Shown here piece after piece: positions 50,209-61,967 of a DNA stretch of 64,000 nucleotides. Made by a program: the position numbers and the translations under genes. The notes beneath the pieces were generated by a model. That model was not told the DNA's origin. It was given only the letters and a program-made list of their open reading frames with translations, and did not search any database. This stretch comes from Paenibacillus_AB sp036577625 (GTDB taxonomy: Bacteria; Bacillota; Bacilli; Paenibacillales; NBRC-103111), in assembly GCF_036577625.1 (NCBI RefSeq), contig NZ_JARBDC010000001.1:124001-188000 (forward strand). The letters are read 5' to 3'. The stretch's first letter is position 1. Each line of letters begins with the position of its first letter.

Positions 50209-50613
50209 TCAGCCCGCCACTTTGCCGAGCAGGTAGAGGAGCAGCTGCTGATTGTGCGAAGAAATGCGGTCCAGTTGCGAATGGATGAACGCTTCGCGAA
50301 TCGCGACGCCCCGCTCGCACTCCGCTTTCCCTTTCTCCGTCGGAATGATCCAGACGATGCGGCGGTCGTTCTCGTCGCGCTGCCGCACGATCAGCTCGTT
50401 TTTTTCCATCCGGTCGAGCAGCGTCGTTACCGCCGCAGGCGTCGTATTCAGAAATTCGAGCAAGTCCGAAGGCTTCATCCGGTCCTGCGTCGACAATAGC
50501 TCCAGCACGTTGAGCTGCCCTTCCGTCAACGCGGGCGCAAGCTCCGATTCCATGTGCGACTTCAAATCTTTGCTGATTTTGCTCCACAGTTTCGCGAATT
50601 GATTGGAATACAA
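50209..50613 (-). CDS. MarR-family transcriptional regulator
   Basis: The 134-residue protein has the winged helix TEGQLNVLELLSTQDRMKPSDLLEFL, recognition helix TPAAVTTLLDRMEKN and wing DENDRRIVWIIPTEKG. The TTG start at 50613 follows GGAGGTGAT with good spacing. It is a stand-alone regulator; its likely operator GGATTAA..TTAATCC lies at its own promoter. Targets unknown. Confidence 0.88.
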   Translation of the reverse strand: MYSNQFAKLWSKISKDLKSHMESELAPALTEGQLNVLELLSTQDRMKPSDLLEFLNTTPAAVTTLLDRMEKNELIVRQRDENDRRIVWIIPTEKGKAECERGVAIREAFIHSQLDRISSHNQQLLLYLLGKVAG

Positions 50614-50689
50614 CCCGATCACCTCCCGTAAAAAGCTTTGGAACCAAACGGGCATCGTTGCCCTGAGACGAGCGTCGCTCTTGGTTTCT

Positions 50690-50727
50690 ATTATAACAAT
50701 CGCGCATGTCGGATTAAAGGTTAATCC
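50690..50727 (-). promoter_or_regulatory. Promoter and palindromic operator of the MarR gene
   Basis: TTTAAT and TATAAT (50690-50695) with a 17-base spacer. A perfect 17-base palindrome GGATTAAAGGTTAATCC (50711-50727) covers the -35. The rest of the 50614-51017 gap holds only a terminator. Confidence 0.68.
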
Positions 50728-50924
50728 TATTAATATTTTGCAACACAATGCGGGGGCCGGTTTAACGATCCGATACGTTTCAACATAAATTGCAAAACAG
50801 CCTGTGCGGAAGTTGACGACAGGGCGCGAAGACCGCTAAGAAACCCAATCCGCAGCCAACGTGCAGCCGCGGAGGATGCGGAGCCAGCCAGTGCAGCAGC
50901 CAGCCTGATCGTACCGGCGCAAGC

Positions 50925-50950
50925 AAAAAAGCCCGCGCGGCTGAGCGGGC
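50925..50950 (-). terminator. Terminator after parC
   Basis: GCCCGC/GCGGGC stem followed by six T on the minus strand, about 70 bases after the parC stop. Confidence 0.8.
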
Positions 50951-51017
50951 CGGGTTCGGACCGGCCTGCGGCGCCGCGGCGGGCGTGTATCTTATGGCGA
51001 TCAACCGCGCCGGCCCC

Positions 51018-53462
51018 TTAAACCGGTGCGGGCCGCTTGACGATCGCGAGGACGGTATCGCCTTTCGCCAGCGGGACGATCGGCTTGCCCGGCGATTTGC
51101 GGTCTTCGATCGGCGCTTCCTCCGTCGTGAACGTATGCTGCGCGCCGCTCTTCATGACGGCGGTCAGGCGCAGCGCATGCTTGACGAAAAACGCTTCCTG
51201 CAGCGCCGTTCCGTTCGGCTTGACGCGCTTGCCTTCCTTGAATTCGAACGTGATGATCCCTTTGCCGCCGCGCCCCTGCACCGGATAATCGAGCAGCAGC
51301 GAGCTTTTCGCATAGCCGTAATCGGAAACGACCCAAACTTCGCCTTCCTCGCCTTCGACCCACTCGGCGGCGACCACCTCGTCCTCGTCCCGCAGCTGAA
51401 TGCCCCGTACGCCCCCGGCCGCCCGGCCCATCGGGTTCACTTCCATTTCCTTGAACCGGATGCTCATCCCGAGCTTCGTAACGAGCAAAATTTCTTTCGT
51501 GTTGTCGCTCAGGCGAACGTCGACCACATCGTCCTGGTCGCCGAGCTTGATCGCGACAAGCCCCGTCGACCGGTTCGTCTGGTACTCCTTCAGCTCGGTC
51601 CGCTTCACCTGGCCGCGCTTCGTCACGAAAACGAGCGACTTGCCGGGCTCGTCGAACGTTTTGATCGGGATGACGCTGACGATGCGGTCTTCCTTGGCGA
51701 TCGGGATGACGTTGACGATCGGCGTTCCGTTCTCTTTCCATTTGAACTCCGGAATTTGGTGGACGGGAAGCAGGAACGACAAACCTTTCTGCGTAAACAG
51801 AAGCAGGTTGTCGATCGTGTTCACCTCGAGCAGATGCCGGATAAAGTCGTTCTCCTTCACGCCGGAGCTTTCGATCTCGCCTCCCGAGCGGGTGTACGAC
51901 AGCATGCTCGTCCGCTTCAAATAGCCGTCGTGCGACAGCGTGACGAGCACGTCCTCCGGCGTGACCATCACTTCCAGGTTCACCTTCAGCTCTTCGACTT
52001 CCTCCTGGATCGTCGATCGCCGGTCGATGCCGAACCGGTCGCGGATGTCGCGCATTTCTTCCTTGATGACGCCCATCAGCTTCGCCTGGCTGGACAAAAT
52101 GCCGCGCAAATAGGCGATCGTTTTCCGGATGTCCTTCAATTCTTTCTCGATCGACGTAATTTCCAGGTTCGTCAGCCGGTACAGCTGAAGCGTCAAGATC
52201 GCGTCGGCCTGCCGTTCCGTAAAGCCGAATCGGTCGACGAGGTTTTTTTGCGCGTCCTGGCGGTTTTTCGACGCCTTGATCGTGGCGATCACTTCGTCCA
52301 AAATATTCAGCGCCTTCGCGAGCCCTTCCAAAATGTGGGCGCGATCCTCCGCCTTCTCCAGCTCGTACTGCGAGCGGCGGGTGACGACGTCTTTCTGATG
52401 CTCGACGTACGCCTCCAGCAGCCCTTTGATGCCGAACTGCTTCGGCGTCTTGTTGACGATGGCGACCATGTTGAAGCTGTACGCCACCTGCATGTCGGTC
52501 TTTTTCAGCAAATACGTCAAAATGCCCTGCGCGTCGGCGTCCTTCTTCAGCTCGATCACGATGCGCAGTCCGCCGCGGCCGCTTTCGTCGCGCACTTCCG
52601 CGATGCCTTCGACCTTCTTCTCGATGCGGATCATCTCGATCGCCGTCACCAGCTTCGACTTGACGACCTGGTACGGGATTTCGCTGATGACGATTTGCTG
52701 GCGGCCGCCCTTCATGTCCTCGATGGCCGTCCGGGCGCGCAAATAAATGCGGCCTTTGCCGGTCCGGTACGCTTCGCGGATGCCTTCCTCGCCCATGATG
52801 ATGCCGCCGGTCGGGAAATCCGGCCCTTTGACGACCTGCATCAGCTGCTCGACCGTAATGTCCGCGTTGTCGATCAGGGCGATGCACGCATCGATCACTT
52901 CGCGCAAATTATGCGGCGGAATTTCGGTCGCGAAGCCGGCGCTGATGCCGCTGACGCCGTTGACGAGCAAATTCGGGTAGCGCGACGGAAGAACGACCGG
53001 CTCCTTCGCCGTATTGTCGAAGTTGTCCTTGAACAGCACGGTCCGCTTGTCGATGTCCCGCAGCAGCTCCATCGCGATGCTCGACAGCTTCGCTTCCGTA
53101 TACCGCATCGCCGCGGGCGGGTCGTCGTCCATCGAGCCCCAGTTGCCGTGTCCGTCGATGAGGACGTGCGCCATTTTCCACGGCTGGGCCATCCGCACCA
53201 TGCCGTCGTAAATCGAAGCGTCGCCGTGCGGATGGTAATTGCCCATGACGTCCCCGACCGTCTTCGCCGACTTGCGGTACGGCTTATCCGGCGTGTTGCC
53301 GGATTCGTACATCGCGTACAATATGCGGCGCTGCACCGGCTTAAGGCCGTCGCGGACGTCGGGGATCGCCCGGTCTTGGATAATATATTTGGAATAGCGT
53401 CCGAATCGGTCTCCCACCACTTCTTCCAGAAACGCAGGCAAATGCTGCTCCGATACGCTCAA
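51018..53462 (-). CDS. parC: DNA topoisomerase IV subunit A
   Basis: The 814-residue protein has the GyrA/ParC core: IIQDRAIPDVRDGLKPVQRR, NYHPHGDASIYDGMVRMAQ (quinolone region with the usual Ser and Asp), catalytic Tyr in AAMRYTEAKLS and the tower and coil domains. The C-terminal beta-pinwheel repeats are fewer than in GyrA, and no GyrA-box is seen. The TTG at 53462 is chosen with GAGGTGAC upstream. It decatenates chromosomes with ParE, encoded 43 bases upstream in the same operon. Confidence 0.92.
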   Translation of the reverse strand: MSVSEQHLPAFLEEVVGDRFGRYSKYIIQDRAIPDVRDGLKPVQRRILYAMYESGNTPDKPYRKSAKTVGDVMGNYHPHGDASIYDGMVRMAQPWKMAHVLIDGHGNWGSMDDDPPAAMRYTEAKLSSIAMELLRDIDKRTVLFKDNFDNTAKEPVVLPSRYPNLLVNGVSGISAGFATEIPPHNLREVIDACIALIDNADITVEQLMQVVKGPDFPTGGIIMGEEGIREAYRTGKGRIYLRARTAIEDMKGGRQQIVISEIPYQVVKSKLVTAIEMIRIEKKVEGIAEVRDESGRGGLRIVIELKKDADAQGILTYLLKKTDMQVAYSFNMVAIVNKTPKQFGIKGLLEAYVEHQKDVVTRRSQYELEKAEDRAHILEGLAKALNILDEVIATIKASKNRQDAQKNLVDRFGFTERQADAILTLQLYRLTNLEITSIEKELKDIRKTIAYLRGILSSQAKLMGVIKEEMRDIRDRFGIDRRSTIQEEVEELKVNLEVMVTPEDVLVTLSHDGYLKRTSMLSYTRSGGEIESSGVKENDFIRHLLEVNTIDNLLLFTQKGLSFLLPVHQIPEFKWKENGTPIVNVIPIAKEDRIVSVIPIKTFDEPGKSLVFVTKRGQVKRTELKEYQTNRSTGLVAIKLGDQDDVVDVRLSDNTKEILLVTKLGMSIRFKEMEVNPMGRAAGGVRGIQLRDEDEVVAAEWVEGEEGEVWVVSDYGYAKSSLLLDYPVQGRGGKGIITFEFKEGKRVKPNGTALQEAFFVKHALRLTAVMKSGAQHTFTTEEAPIEDRKSPGKPIVPLAKGDTVLAIVKRPAPV

Positions 53463-53505
53463 GCTCAAGTCACCTCAGTATAGGGTTCGGACTCGCGGGT
53501 ACGAG

Positions 53506-55581
<2,076 letters not shown>

Positions 55582-55714
55582 TCCGCGTGCCCCCTGTTAC
55601 GAAAACGAATTTGTAAATCAAACTGCCCACAACTATCTAGCATTATACTCAATGCGGTCTGTTTTTACCATGCCCCGTCAGAAATGCCGGTCCGCCGTGC
55701 GGCGCCGGGCGAAG

Positions 55715-56716
55715 CTATTGAAGGATGTCCTTCCTCGTAAAGACGACGAACGAAACGACGAGCGAAGCGAGTCCCCATACGGCCAAAACGGTCATCGAGA
55801 AGGCGAGGTTCATCCCTTCGATCGGCGGCAGCCGCCCCGACAAATAGTCGGTCAGCGTCAAGTTGACCATGAACAAATATTTGGCCGTCTGCCACGACGA
55901 CACCATGTTCGTCAAAATGGTGCCGGCGATAATGACCGCGAGCATGATGCCCATGCCGGCCGCCGTGCTCCGCACGAGCACCGACACCATGAGCGACATG
56001 AGCCCGACGATCAGCGCGGCGAACCAGACGAGGCCGAGCTCCATGAGCAAATAGAGCCATTGCGGAACGGGGTGGACGTACGTCAGGTCGACCTCGGAGC
56101 CGACGATCTTGAAGCCGGTAAAAGCCGGCAGCGTCCAGCCTCCGTAGCCGAACACGAGTCCGGATATCAAGTAGGCGAGCGCCGTCGTCGCGACGACGGT
56201 GAGCGATATGTAGAACAGCAGCGCGATATATTTGCTTGCCAGCACTTTCCAGCGCCGAACGGGCCGCGTCAGCAGCAGCTTGATCGTGCCCGTCGAATGC
56301 TCGGACGACACGAGGTCGGAGGCGATGACCATCACCATGAGCGGAATGAACAGGCCGATCGCGTTCGCCATGAACGTTCTCGTGAACGTAACCCCGTTCG
56401 GCGCTTTCGGATCGACGTTTTGGTCCAAATAATATTGCAGCACCTTCACCTGGACGCGCATCACTTTTTTCCACTCTTCGGGCACCCGGTTGCTCGCCAG
56501 CCGGTTCGTGTAATCGTTGATCTGCTGCTGCGTTTCCAGCCGCCAGTCCTGCGTGCCGAACTGCTTCTTGTTGTTTTGCGCCACCTTCAGCTGCGCGTAC
56601 GTGAACATCGGAATCAAGGCGGCCAGGATGAGCAAAATGACGAGAAACCGTTTCTTCTTCCATATTTTGATCGTTTCGTTTTGCACCAATGGATAGAGGC
56701 CGACGCTGTTATTCAA
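55715..56716 (-). CDS. ABC-2 type transporter permease
   Basis: The 333-residue protein has one N-terminal helix, a hydrophilic loop with a long helix (about 60-110), then five or six helices (about 125-330), including SSEHSTGTIKLLLTRPVRR, a conserved block of ABC-2/NatB permeases. The TTG start has GGAGGGGG upstream and overlaps the ATPase stop by eight bases. Substrate unknown. Confidence 0.88.
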   Translation of the reverse strand: MNNSVGLYPLVQNETIKIWKKKRFLVILLILAALIPMFTYAQLKVAQNNKKQFGTQDWRLETQQQINDYTNRLASNRVPEEWKKVMRVQVKVLQYYLDQNVDPKAPNGVTFTRTFMANAIGLFIPLMVMVIASDLVSSEHSTGTIKLLLTRPVRRWKVLASKYIALLFYISLTVVATTALAYLISGLVFGYGGWTLPAFTGFKIVGSEVDLTYVHPVPQWLYLLMELGLVWFAALIVGLMSLMVSVLVRSTAAGMGIMLAVIIAGTILTNMVSSWQTAKYLFMVNLTLTDYLSGRLPPIEGMNLAFSMTVLAVWGLASLVVSFVVFTRKDILQ

Positions 56717-57686
56717 TGGTTTCCCCCTCCGTCACGCGCAAAAACAGCTCCTCGAGCGTCGGATTGACGGTCTGGACGCCGTATACGCGAATGCCGGCCG
56801 CCACCAGCCGCTCGTTCAGCCCGGGAATCGCCTCCCGCTCCATCCGGACGGCGATCGTCCGTCCGCCCGCCTCCGTCCCGGCCTTTATGGCCGCATCCTC
56901 GCCGGAACCGTCCTCGGCGGGATCGAGAAGCCGCACGCCTTCCGTCCGGGAGAGCAGCTCCTTGGCGCGGTCGTACGGCTCCACGCTCCATTTGACGATG
57001 CCGCCCGCTTCCCGCAGCAGCTCGTCCACCTCGCCGACGGCGATGACGGTGCCGTGGCTGATGATCGCCACCCGGTCGCACATTTGCTGAATTTCGCTGA
57101 GCAGATGGCTGGACACGAACAAGCTTAACCCTTCCGACGCCAGCCTCCGGATAAAATCGCGCATCTCTTTGATGCCCTGCGGATCGAGCCCGTTCGTCGG
57201 CTCGTCGAGAATGAGCAGGCTCGGGCTGCCGAGCAGCGCCTGCGCGATGCCGAGCCGCTGCCGCATGCCGAGCGAATACGTCTTCACTTTGTCGAAAATG
57301 CGCTGTCCGAGTCCGACGATTTCCGTCACTTCGCGTATGCGCCGCTCGCCGACGCCGGGAATCATCCGCGCGAAATGCTCGAGATTTTCCCAGCCGGTCA
57401 AGTACGAGTACAGCTCCGGGTTTTCCACGATGCAGCCGACATGGCGAAGCGCCTCGTTCGGCTTCTTGGCGATGTCGTGCCCGCCGAGCGTGATCGTGCC
57501 TTCCGTCGGTTTGACGAGGCCGACGAGCATGCGGATCGTCGTCGTTTTGCCGGAGCCGTTCGGGCCGAGAAAGCCGAATATTTCGCCGCGGCGCACGTCG
57601 AACGAAACGCCTTTGATGATGAGCCGGTCCTTAATCTTCTTTTTCACGTCGCGGACGGACAAGACGATGTTCGAATGTGCGGTCAA
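56709..57686 (-). CDS. ABC-2 transporter ATP-binding protein
   Basis: The 325-residue protein has Walker A GPNGSGKTT, signature YSLGMRQR, Walker B LLILDEPTNGLD and the H-loop VSSHLLSE, the pattern of NatA/CcmA-like ATPases. A C-terminal extension (about 225-325) is likely regulatory or binds the permease. The TTG start has AGGGAGG upstream. Gene order GDSL hydrolase, ATPase, permease suggests one transcript upstream of the topoisomerase genes. Confidence 0.92.
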   Translation of the reverse strand: MTAHSNIVLSVRDVKKKIKDRLIIKGVSFDVRRGEIFGFLGPNGSGKTTTIRMLVGLVKPTEGTITLGGHDIAKKPNEALRHVGCIVENPELYSYLTGWENLEHFARMIPGVGERRIREVTEIVGLGQRIFDKVKTYSLGMRQRLGIAQALLGSPSLLILDEPTNGLDPQGIKEMRDFIRRLASEGLSLFVSSHLLSEIQQMCDRVAIISHGTVIAVGEVDELLREAGGIVKWSVEPYDRAKELLSRTEGVRLLDPAEDGSGEDAAIKAGTEAGGRTIAVRMEREAIPGLNERLVAAGIRVYGVQTVNPTLEELFLRVTEGETIE

Positions 57687-57700
57687 GCTCGCACCCTCCC

Positions 57701-58501
57701 TTATTCAAGCGCCTGAACGACGCGATCGGCGATCCGCTCGTACCCTTCCCCGTTCGGATGGAAATGGTCGCTGTACATGTATTTCCCGATATTGAGCTGG
57801 AACAAATCGATCGTCGGCACGACCGCCATATTCGGATAGCGGCTTGCGATGCGGAACGCTTCGTCGTTCCATTCCTGCACGTAAACGGTAGCCGGGCGCA
57901 TGTCCGGAATATCGTAAAACGGATTGTAAACGCCCACGTAGACGATTTTCGCCCGCGGGTTCAATTCGGCCAGCTTCGCCATAATTTGCTCGAGCCGCTT
58001 GAGCGGCTCCGGCAGCCGCACCCGCACCATCGCCGGATCGAGCTGCTCCGACTGCGAGTTCATGACGTCTTGTCCGATCGCGAACAAATCGTTGCCGCCC
58101 ATCGTGAACAGCACGACGTCCGCCTTCTCGATCCCGTACGGAATTCCGCTTTTGTTTTGCAGAGCCGCGAGCAGCCCGTCGGTACGGTTTCCGTTAACGG
58201 CATAATTGCCGATGACGTTCACCTGCTTCTTCGTCAAAGCCGCCAGCTTCTCCCGCACGCGCTGCACGTACCCTTTGCCGGTCACGTCGCCCGTTCCGAC
58301 CGTCAGCGAATCGCCGAGCGCGACGATGTCGATCGACGACTTCGTTTGTTCCGCGGGCGGAGTATCGGGCGGCCGGGCCCATTCGGCCGGCTTCGGATTG
58401 ATCACGTCGGCGACCGCGTAGACGAGTCCGACGATAAGCAGCAGCGTCGCGAGCAGCGCCGCCCCTCCGACCGTCCTCCATAACGTTCGAGTCGATTTCA
58501 C
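57701..58501 (-). CDS. SGNH/GDSL-family hydrolase, membrane-anchored
   Basis: The 266-residue protein has an N-terminal membrane anchor (about 8-33) and a GDSL hydrolase domain with GDSLT (Ser), GNY..NGN, GGND and SDHFHPNGEGY (Asp-His). The catalytic triad is complete. It probably works outside the membrane on a lipid or acyl/acetyl ester. GTG start with GGGGGC about 11 bases upstream. It is first in a probable operon with an ABC-2 transporter. Confidence 0.88.
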   Translation of the reverse strand: MKSTRTLWRTVGGAALLATLLLIVGLVYAVADVINPKPAEWARPPDTPPAEQTKSSIDIVALGDSLTVGTGDVTGKGYVQRVREKLAALTKKQVNVIGNYAVNGNRTDGLLAALQNKSGIPYGIEKADVVLFTMGGNDLFAIGQDVMNSQSEQLDPAMVRVRLPEPLKRLEQIMAKLAELNPRAKIVYVGVYNPFYDIPDMRPATVYVQEWNDEAFRIASRYPNMAVVPTIDLFQLNIGKYMYSDHFHPNGEGYERIADRVVQALE

Positions 58502-58599
58502 CGAAAGAGCGCCCCCTAGGCATCGTATCTAATTCTAGAGTAAAGGTTCGGCCCGCAATTTGCAAATACGCGGAAGCCGCAAGGCCGCGGGACGAAGGC

Positions 58600-58657
58600 A
58601 AAAAAAAGAAACGCCCGACTCGGAACGGATTCGTTCTGCGGTCCGAGCGCGGCGTTC
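58600..58657 (-). terminator. Terminator after the LysM-GH18 gene
   Basis: AACGCCGCGCTCGGA stem with its imperfect partner followed by TTTCTTTTTTTT on the minus strand. Confidence 0.84.
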
Positions 58658-58659
58658 GT

Positions 58660-59943
58660 TCATTTCAGCTTTTTGATCGTGAAATTCGCCTCGAGCAGCG
58701 CCCAGTTTTGCGGAAAGCTTTGTCCGAGCACCCAATAGCTGATGCCGCGCAGGCCGTACTCTTTGATGAGATCGAACTTCGCCTGCATGCTGCGCGCATC
58801 CTCGAACCAGACGATATGCTCCCTGCCTTCGTGATCGAAATACGAAAAGTTCGGCGCCTGCGACGTCGGATCGAACCGGATATACGCGCCGACGTCGCGG
58901 GCCAGCTCGACGGCCGCCTTCGGGCTGAGCGTCGGGGCGAATTTTCCGCCTTTCACGTACGGCAAAGTCCAGTTGTAGCCGTACAAGGGCGCGCCCATCA
59001 ATATTTTTTGCGGCGGAATGACCGATACGGCGTAGTCGAGCACCTGCCGCACCTGCGGAATCGGCGCGACGGCCATCGGCGGCCCTCCGGACCAGCCCCA
59101 TTCGTACGTCATAATAATGACGAAATCGACGATTTCGCCGTGAGCCGGGTAGTCGTGCGCTTCGTACCAACGACCGGCCTGGGTGCCGCTCGTCTTCGGC
59201 GCGAGCGCGGTCGAGATGAGCTTCCCTTCCGCATGGACGCGTGCCGTCAAGTCGCGCAAAAAGGCGTTGTACTTTTCCCGGTCCTCCGGAAACACGTGCT
59301 CGAAGTCGACGTTCAGCGCGTAAAAGCCTTTGTCGCGCAAAGTCGCGACGATATTGTCGATCAAACGGGCCCTTGCTTCGGCGTTGTCGAATACGGCGCG
59401 GGCGACTTCCGACGAAAACGTCCCGTTTTCGAAATTGGTGACGACCATCATCGGCACCGCGTCGGTGTTCCGGATCGCCTCGAGCGCGGCTTCGTCCTGC
59501 GGCGGCTGCAAGGAGCCGTCCCGCCGGGCGATGTATTGGAAAATGCTGAAATAAGTCAAATAGGCCGCCGTATCGCGGACGATTTCGCGATCCGCCTCGG
59601 CCGTTCCCGGCTGCAAATAGCCGTTCGCCTCGATCGTCGGCCTCTCCCCTTGCCGCGGAATGCGCAGCCTCTGGCCGACGTACAGTCTGGACGGATCGGC
59701 AAGGCCGTTCGCCTGCGCGATTTGCTCCACCGTCACTCCGTATCGGCGCGCGATCGACCAGAGCGACTCGCCCGGGCGAACGATATGCGTCGTATCGGCC
59801 GTCGGAATGACGATCGCCTGACCGACCGCGAGCCGCGTCGGCTCGTCGATTTCGTTGATGCGCACGATATCGTCGACCGCAACGCCGTATCGTCTCGCGA
59901 TCGCCCATAGCGAATCGCCGGGTTGCACCACCTCGATTTGCAT
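58660..59943 (-). CDS. LysM-GH18 spore cortex/cell-wall hydrolase (SleL/YaaH-like)
   Basis: The 427-residue protein has two LysM repeats (about 2-47 and 51-96) with PGDSLWAIARRYGV and PGESLWSIARRYGV, then a GH18 domain (about 107-425). GH18 catalytic strand reads LNVDFEHV: the Glu is kept, while the first Asp of the usual DxxDxDxE is Asn or shifted. No signal peptide, as in SleL/YaaH, which are packed into spores from the mother cell. It probably removes N-acetylglucosamine from cortex during germination. ATG 59943 with GAAGGAGGACAGCG upstream. Confidence 0.88.
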   Translation of the reverse strand: MQIEVVQPGDSLWAIARRYGVAVDDIVRINEIDEPTRLAVGQAIVIPTADTTHIVRPGESLWSIARRYGVTVEQIAQANGLADPSRLYVGQRLRIPRQGERPTIEANGYLQPGTAEADREIVRDTAAYLTYFSIFQYIARRDGSLQPPQDEAALEAIRNTDAVPMMVVTNFENGTFSSEVARAVFDNAEARARLIDNIVATLRDKGFYALNVDFEHVFPEDREKYNAFLRDLTARVHAEGKLISTALAPKTSGTQAGRWYEAHDYPAHGEIVDFVIIMTYEWGWSGGPPMAVAPIPQVRQVLDYAVSVIPPQKILMGAPLYGYNWTLPYVKGGKFAPTLSPKAAVELARDVGAYIRFDPTSQAPNFSYFDHEGREHIVWFEDARSMQAKFDLIKEYGLRGISYWVLGQSFPQNWALLEANFTIKKLK

Positions 59944-60047
59944 CGCTGTCCTCCTTCCCGCACAAGGCTTGAAGCCTATGCGTTCCTCGTTCCAAGCGTA
60001 TTCGCCCATTCCCCGTTAGTTGCCAGTCCCGCCCAAAAATCCCCCGT

Positions 60048-60096
60048 AAAAAAAGAAAGCCTTTCGGACGCCCGAAGGCGCCGGAAAAGCTTTCCG
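60048..60096 (-). terminator. Terminator after the ABC exporter pair
   Basis: GAAAGCTTTTCCGGCGCC stem with its partner, followed by seven T on the minus strand. Confidence 0.82.
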
Positions 60097-60107
60097 ATAA
60101 AAACCGA

Positions 60108-61967
60108 TTAAACCGCTTCGCTTAAAAATTTGTACTGCGCTTCGACCAGGCCGTGATAAATGCCGCCAAGGCGCATCAGCTCGTCGTGCGTTCCCGTCTC
60201 CATAATGTTGCCGTGGTCGAGGACGACGATTTTGTCGGCATTGCGGATCGTCGACAGCCGGTGCGCGATCATGAACGACGTGCGGCCGACGAGCAGCGTT
60301 TTGAGCGCCTGCTGGATTTTTTGCTCCGTCTCCGTATCGATGCTGGCCGTCGCTTCGTCCAGGATCAGCACCCGCGGGTTGGCGAGCAGCGCCCGGGCGA
60401 ACGACAGCAGCTGCCTTTGCCCCATCGACAGCATGCTGCCCCGCTCCTCGACCTGCGTGTCGTACCCGTCCGGCAGCGCCACGATGAAGTCGTGCGCGTG
60501 AACCGCCTTGGCGGCCGCTTCGATTTCTTCGTCCGTCGCGTCCAGACGGCCGAAGCGGATATTGTCGCGGATCGAGCCGGAGAAAATGAACGTATCCTGC
60601 AGCACGATGCCGACCTGCGACCGCAAGCTTTGCAGCGTCACGTCGCGGATGTCGTAGCCGTCGACGAGCACGCGGCCTTCGACCGGATCGTAAAACCGGC
60701 ACAGCAGGTTGATGATCGTGCTTTTGCCCGAGCCGGTATGGCCGACGAGCGCGATCGATTCTCCGGCTTTCGCTTCCAGGCTGATTCCTTTCAGCGCCGG
60801 GCGGTCCTTCTCGTATTCGAACACGATGTTGTCGAAGCGGACGTGGCCCTGGATCGGCGGCAGCGTCTCCGGCTTCTCCTTCTCGCTGACGGTCGGCTTC
60901 TCGTCGAGAAATTCGAAGATGCGCTCGGACGACGCCATCGCCACCAACATTTGGTTGTACATTTGGCCGAGCCGGTTGATCGGCTCCCAGAAGTTGCCGA
61001 TGTAGTTCGCGAAGGCGACGAGCATCCCGACCGTCAGCTCCTTGCTCTCGATCAGATGCGCCCCGTACCAGAACAAAATGCACGTGCCGACCGCCCCGGT
61101 CAGCTCGATGATCGGTCCGAACGATTGGTTGAGCGCGGACGCCTTGTCCCACGATTTTTTGTTGATCGTGTTCATGCCTTCGAAATAGTTGATGTTTTCT
61201 TTCTCCTGCGTGAACGCTTGCGTCACGCGAATGCCCTGAATGCATTCGGCCAAATGCGAGTTGATGCGCGACTGCTTCATCCGGACGTCCTGCCAGGCGA
61301 TGCGGATCCGTTTCCGCAGCGAGCCCGAAACGATAAACATGAGCGGTACCGTAACAATAATGGCGAGGCCGAGCTTCGGATTGAGCGACAGCAGGATGAC
61401 GACGATCCCGATCAGCTGCACGCAGTCGATCATCAGGTTGACGACGCCGTTCGTGAACAAGTCCTGCAGCGAGTTGACGTCGTTCGTAATGCGCACCAGC
61501 ACCGAACCGGCCGGACGTTTGTCGAAAAAGCGGAACGACAGCTGCTGAATGTGGCTGAACAGCGCGTAACGCAAATCGTACAGCACCTTTTGGCCGATGA
61601 CGTTAATATAGCGAATCCGGTAATTGTTGACGAGCCACTGCAAAATGTACAGCGCCAGCATCGTCGACGCGTAAATGATCAGCAGGTCGCCGTCGCCCTT
61701 GAAAATCGCCTCGTCGATCGCTTTGGCGATCAAGAACGGGATCGCCAGCTTGGAAAACGTGCCGAGCAGCATCGTGGCGAGAATGATCGGCAGCAGCTGC
61801 TTGCGGTAAGGCTTCAAGTACGAGCCCATCCGCCTGACCTGCCCCCAGTCGAACGATTTCTCCATTTTGTCGTCGTCCTGGTAGACGAAACGCTCCTGCG
61901 ATTTGGCCGCTTCTCCGGCCTGGTTGCTTCTCTGGTCCTTCTCGGACATTTTGTCGGACCGGCTCAT
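60108..61967 (-). CDS. ABC exporter, canonical-Glu half of a heterodimer (BmrD-like)
   Basis: The 619-residue protein has a 55-residue cytosolic start, six helices and an ATPase domain: Walker A GHTGSGKST, Walker B VLILDEATASID with the catalytic Glu, and a signature LSMGQRQL that departs from LSGGQ. Heterodimeric exporters such as BmrCD have one noncanonical signature in the subunit that keeps the Glu. Its start overlaps the previous stop as ATGA. Export of drugs or lipids is likely. Confidence 0.9.
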   Translation of the reverse strand: MSRSDKMSEKDQRSNQAGEAAKSQERFVYQDDDKMEKSFDWGQVRRMGSYLKPYRKQLLPIILATMLLGTFSKLAIPFLIAKAIDEAIFKGDGDLLIIYASTMLALYILQWLVNNYRIRYINVIGQKVLYDLRYALFSHIQQLSFRFFDKRPAGSVLVRITNDVNSLQDLFTNGVVNLMIDCVQLIGIVVILLSLNPKLGLAIIVTVPLMFIVSGSLRKRIRIAWQDVRMKQSRINSHLAECIQGIRVTQAFTQEKENINYFEGMNTINKKSWDKASALNQSFGPIIELTGAVGTCILFWYGAHLIESKELTVGMLVAFANYIGNFWEPINRLGQMYNQMLVAMASSERIFEFLDEKPTVSEKEKPETLPPIQGHVRFDNIVFEYEKDRPALKGISLEAKAGESIALVGHTGSGKSTIINLLCRFYDPVEGRVLVDGYDIRDVTLQSLRSQVGIVLQDTFIFSGSIRDNIRFGRLDATDEEIEAAAKAVHAHDFIVALPDGYDTQVEERGSMLSMGQRQLLSFARALLANPRVLILDEATASIDTETEQKIQQALKTLLVGRTSFMIAHRLSTIRNADKIVVLDHGNIMETGTHDELMRLGGIYHGLVEAQYKFLSEAV

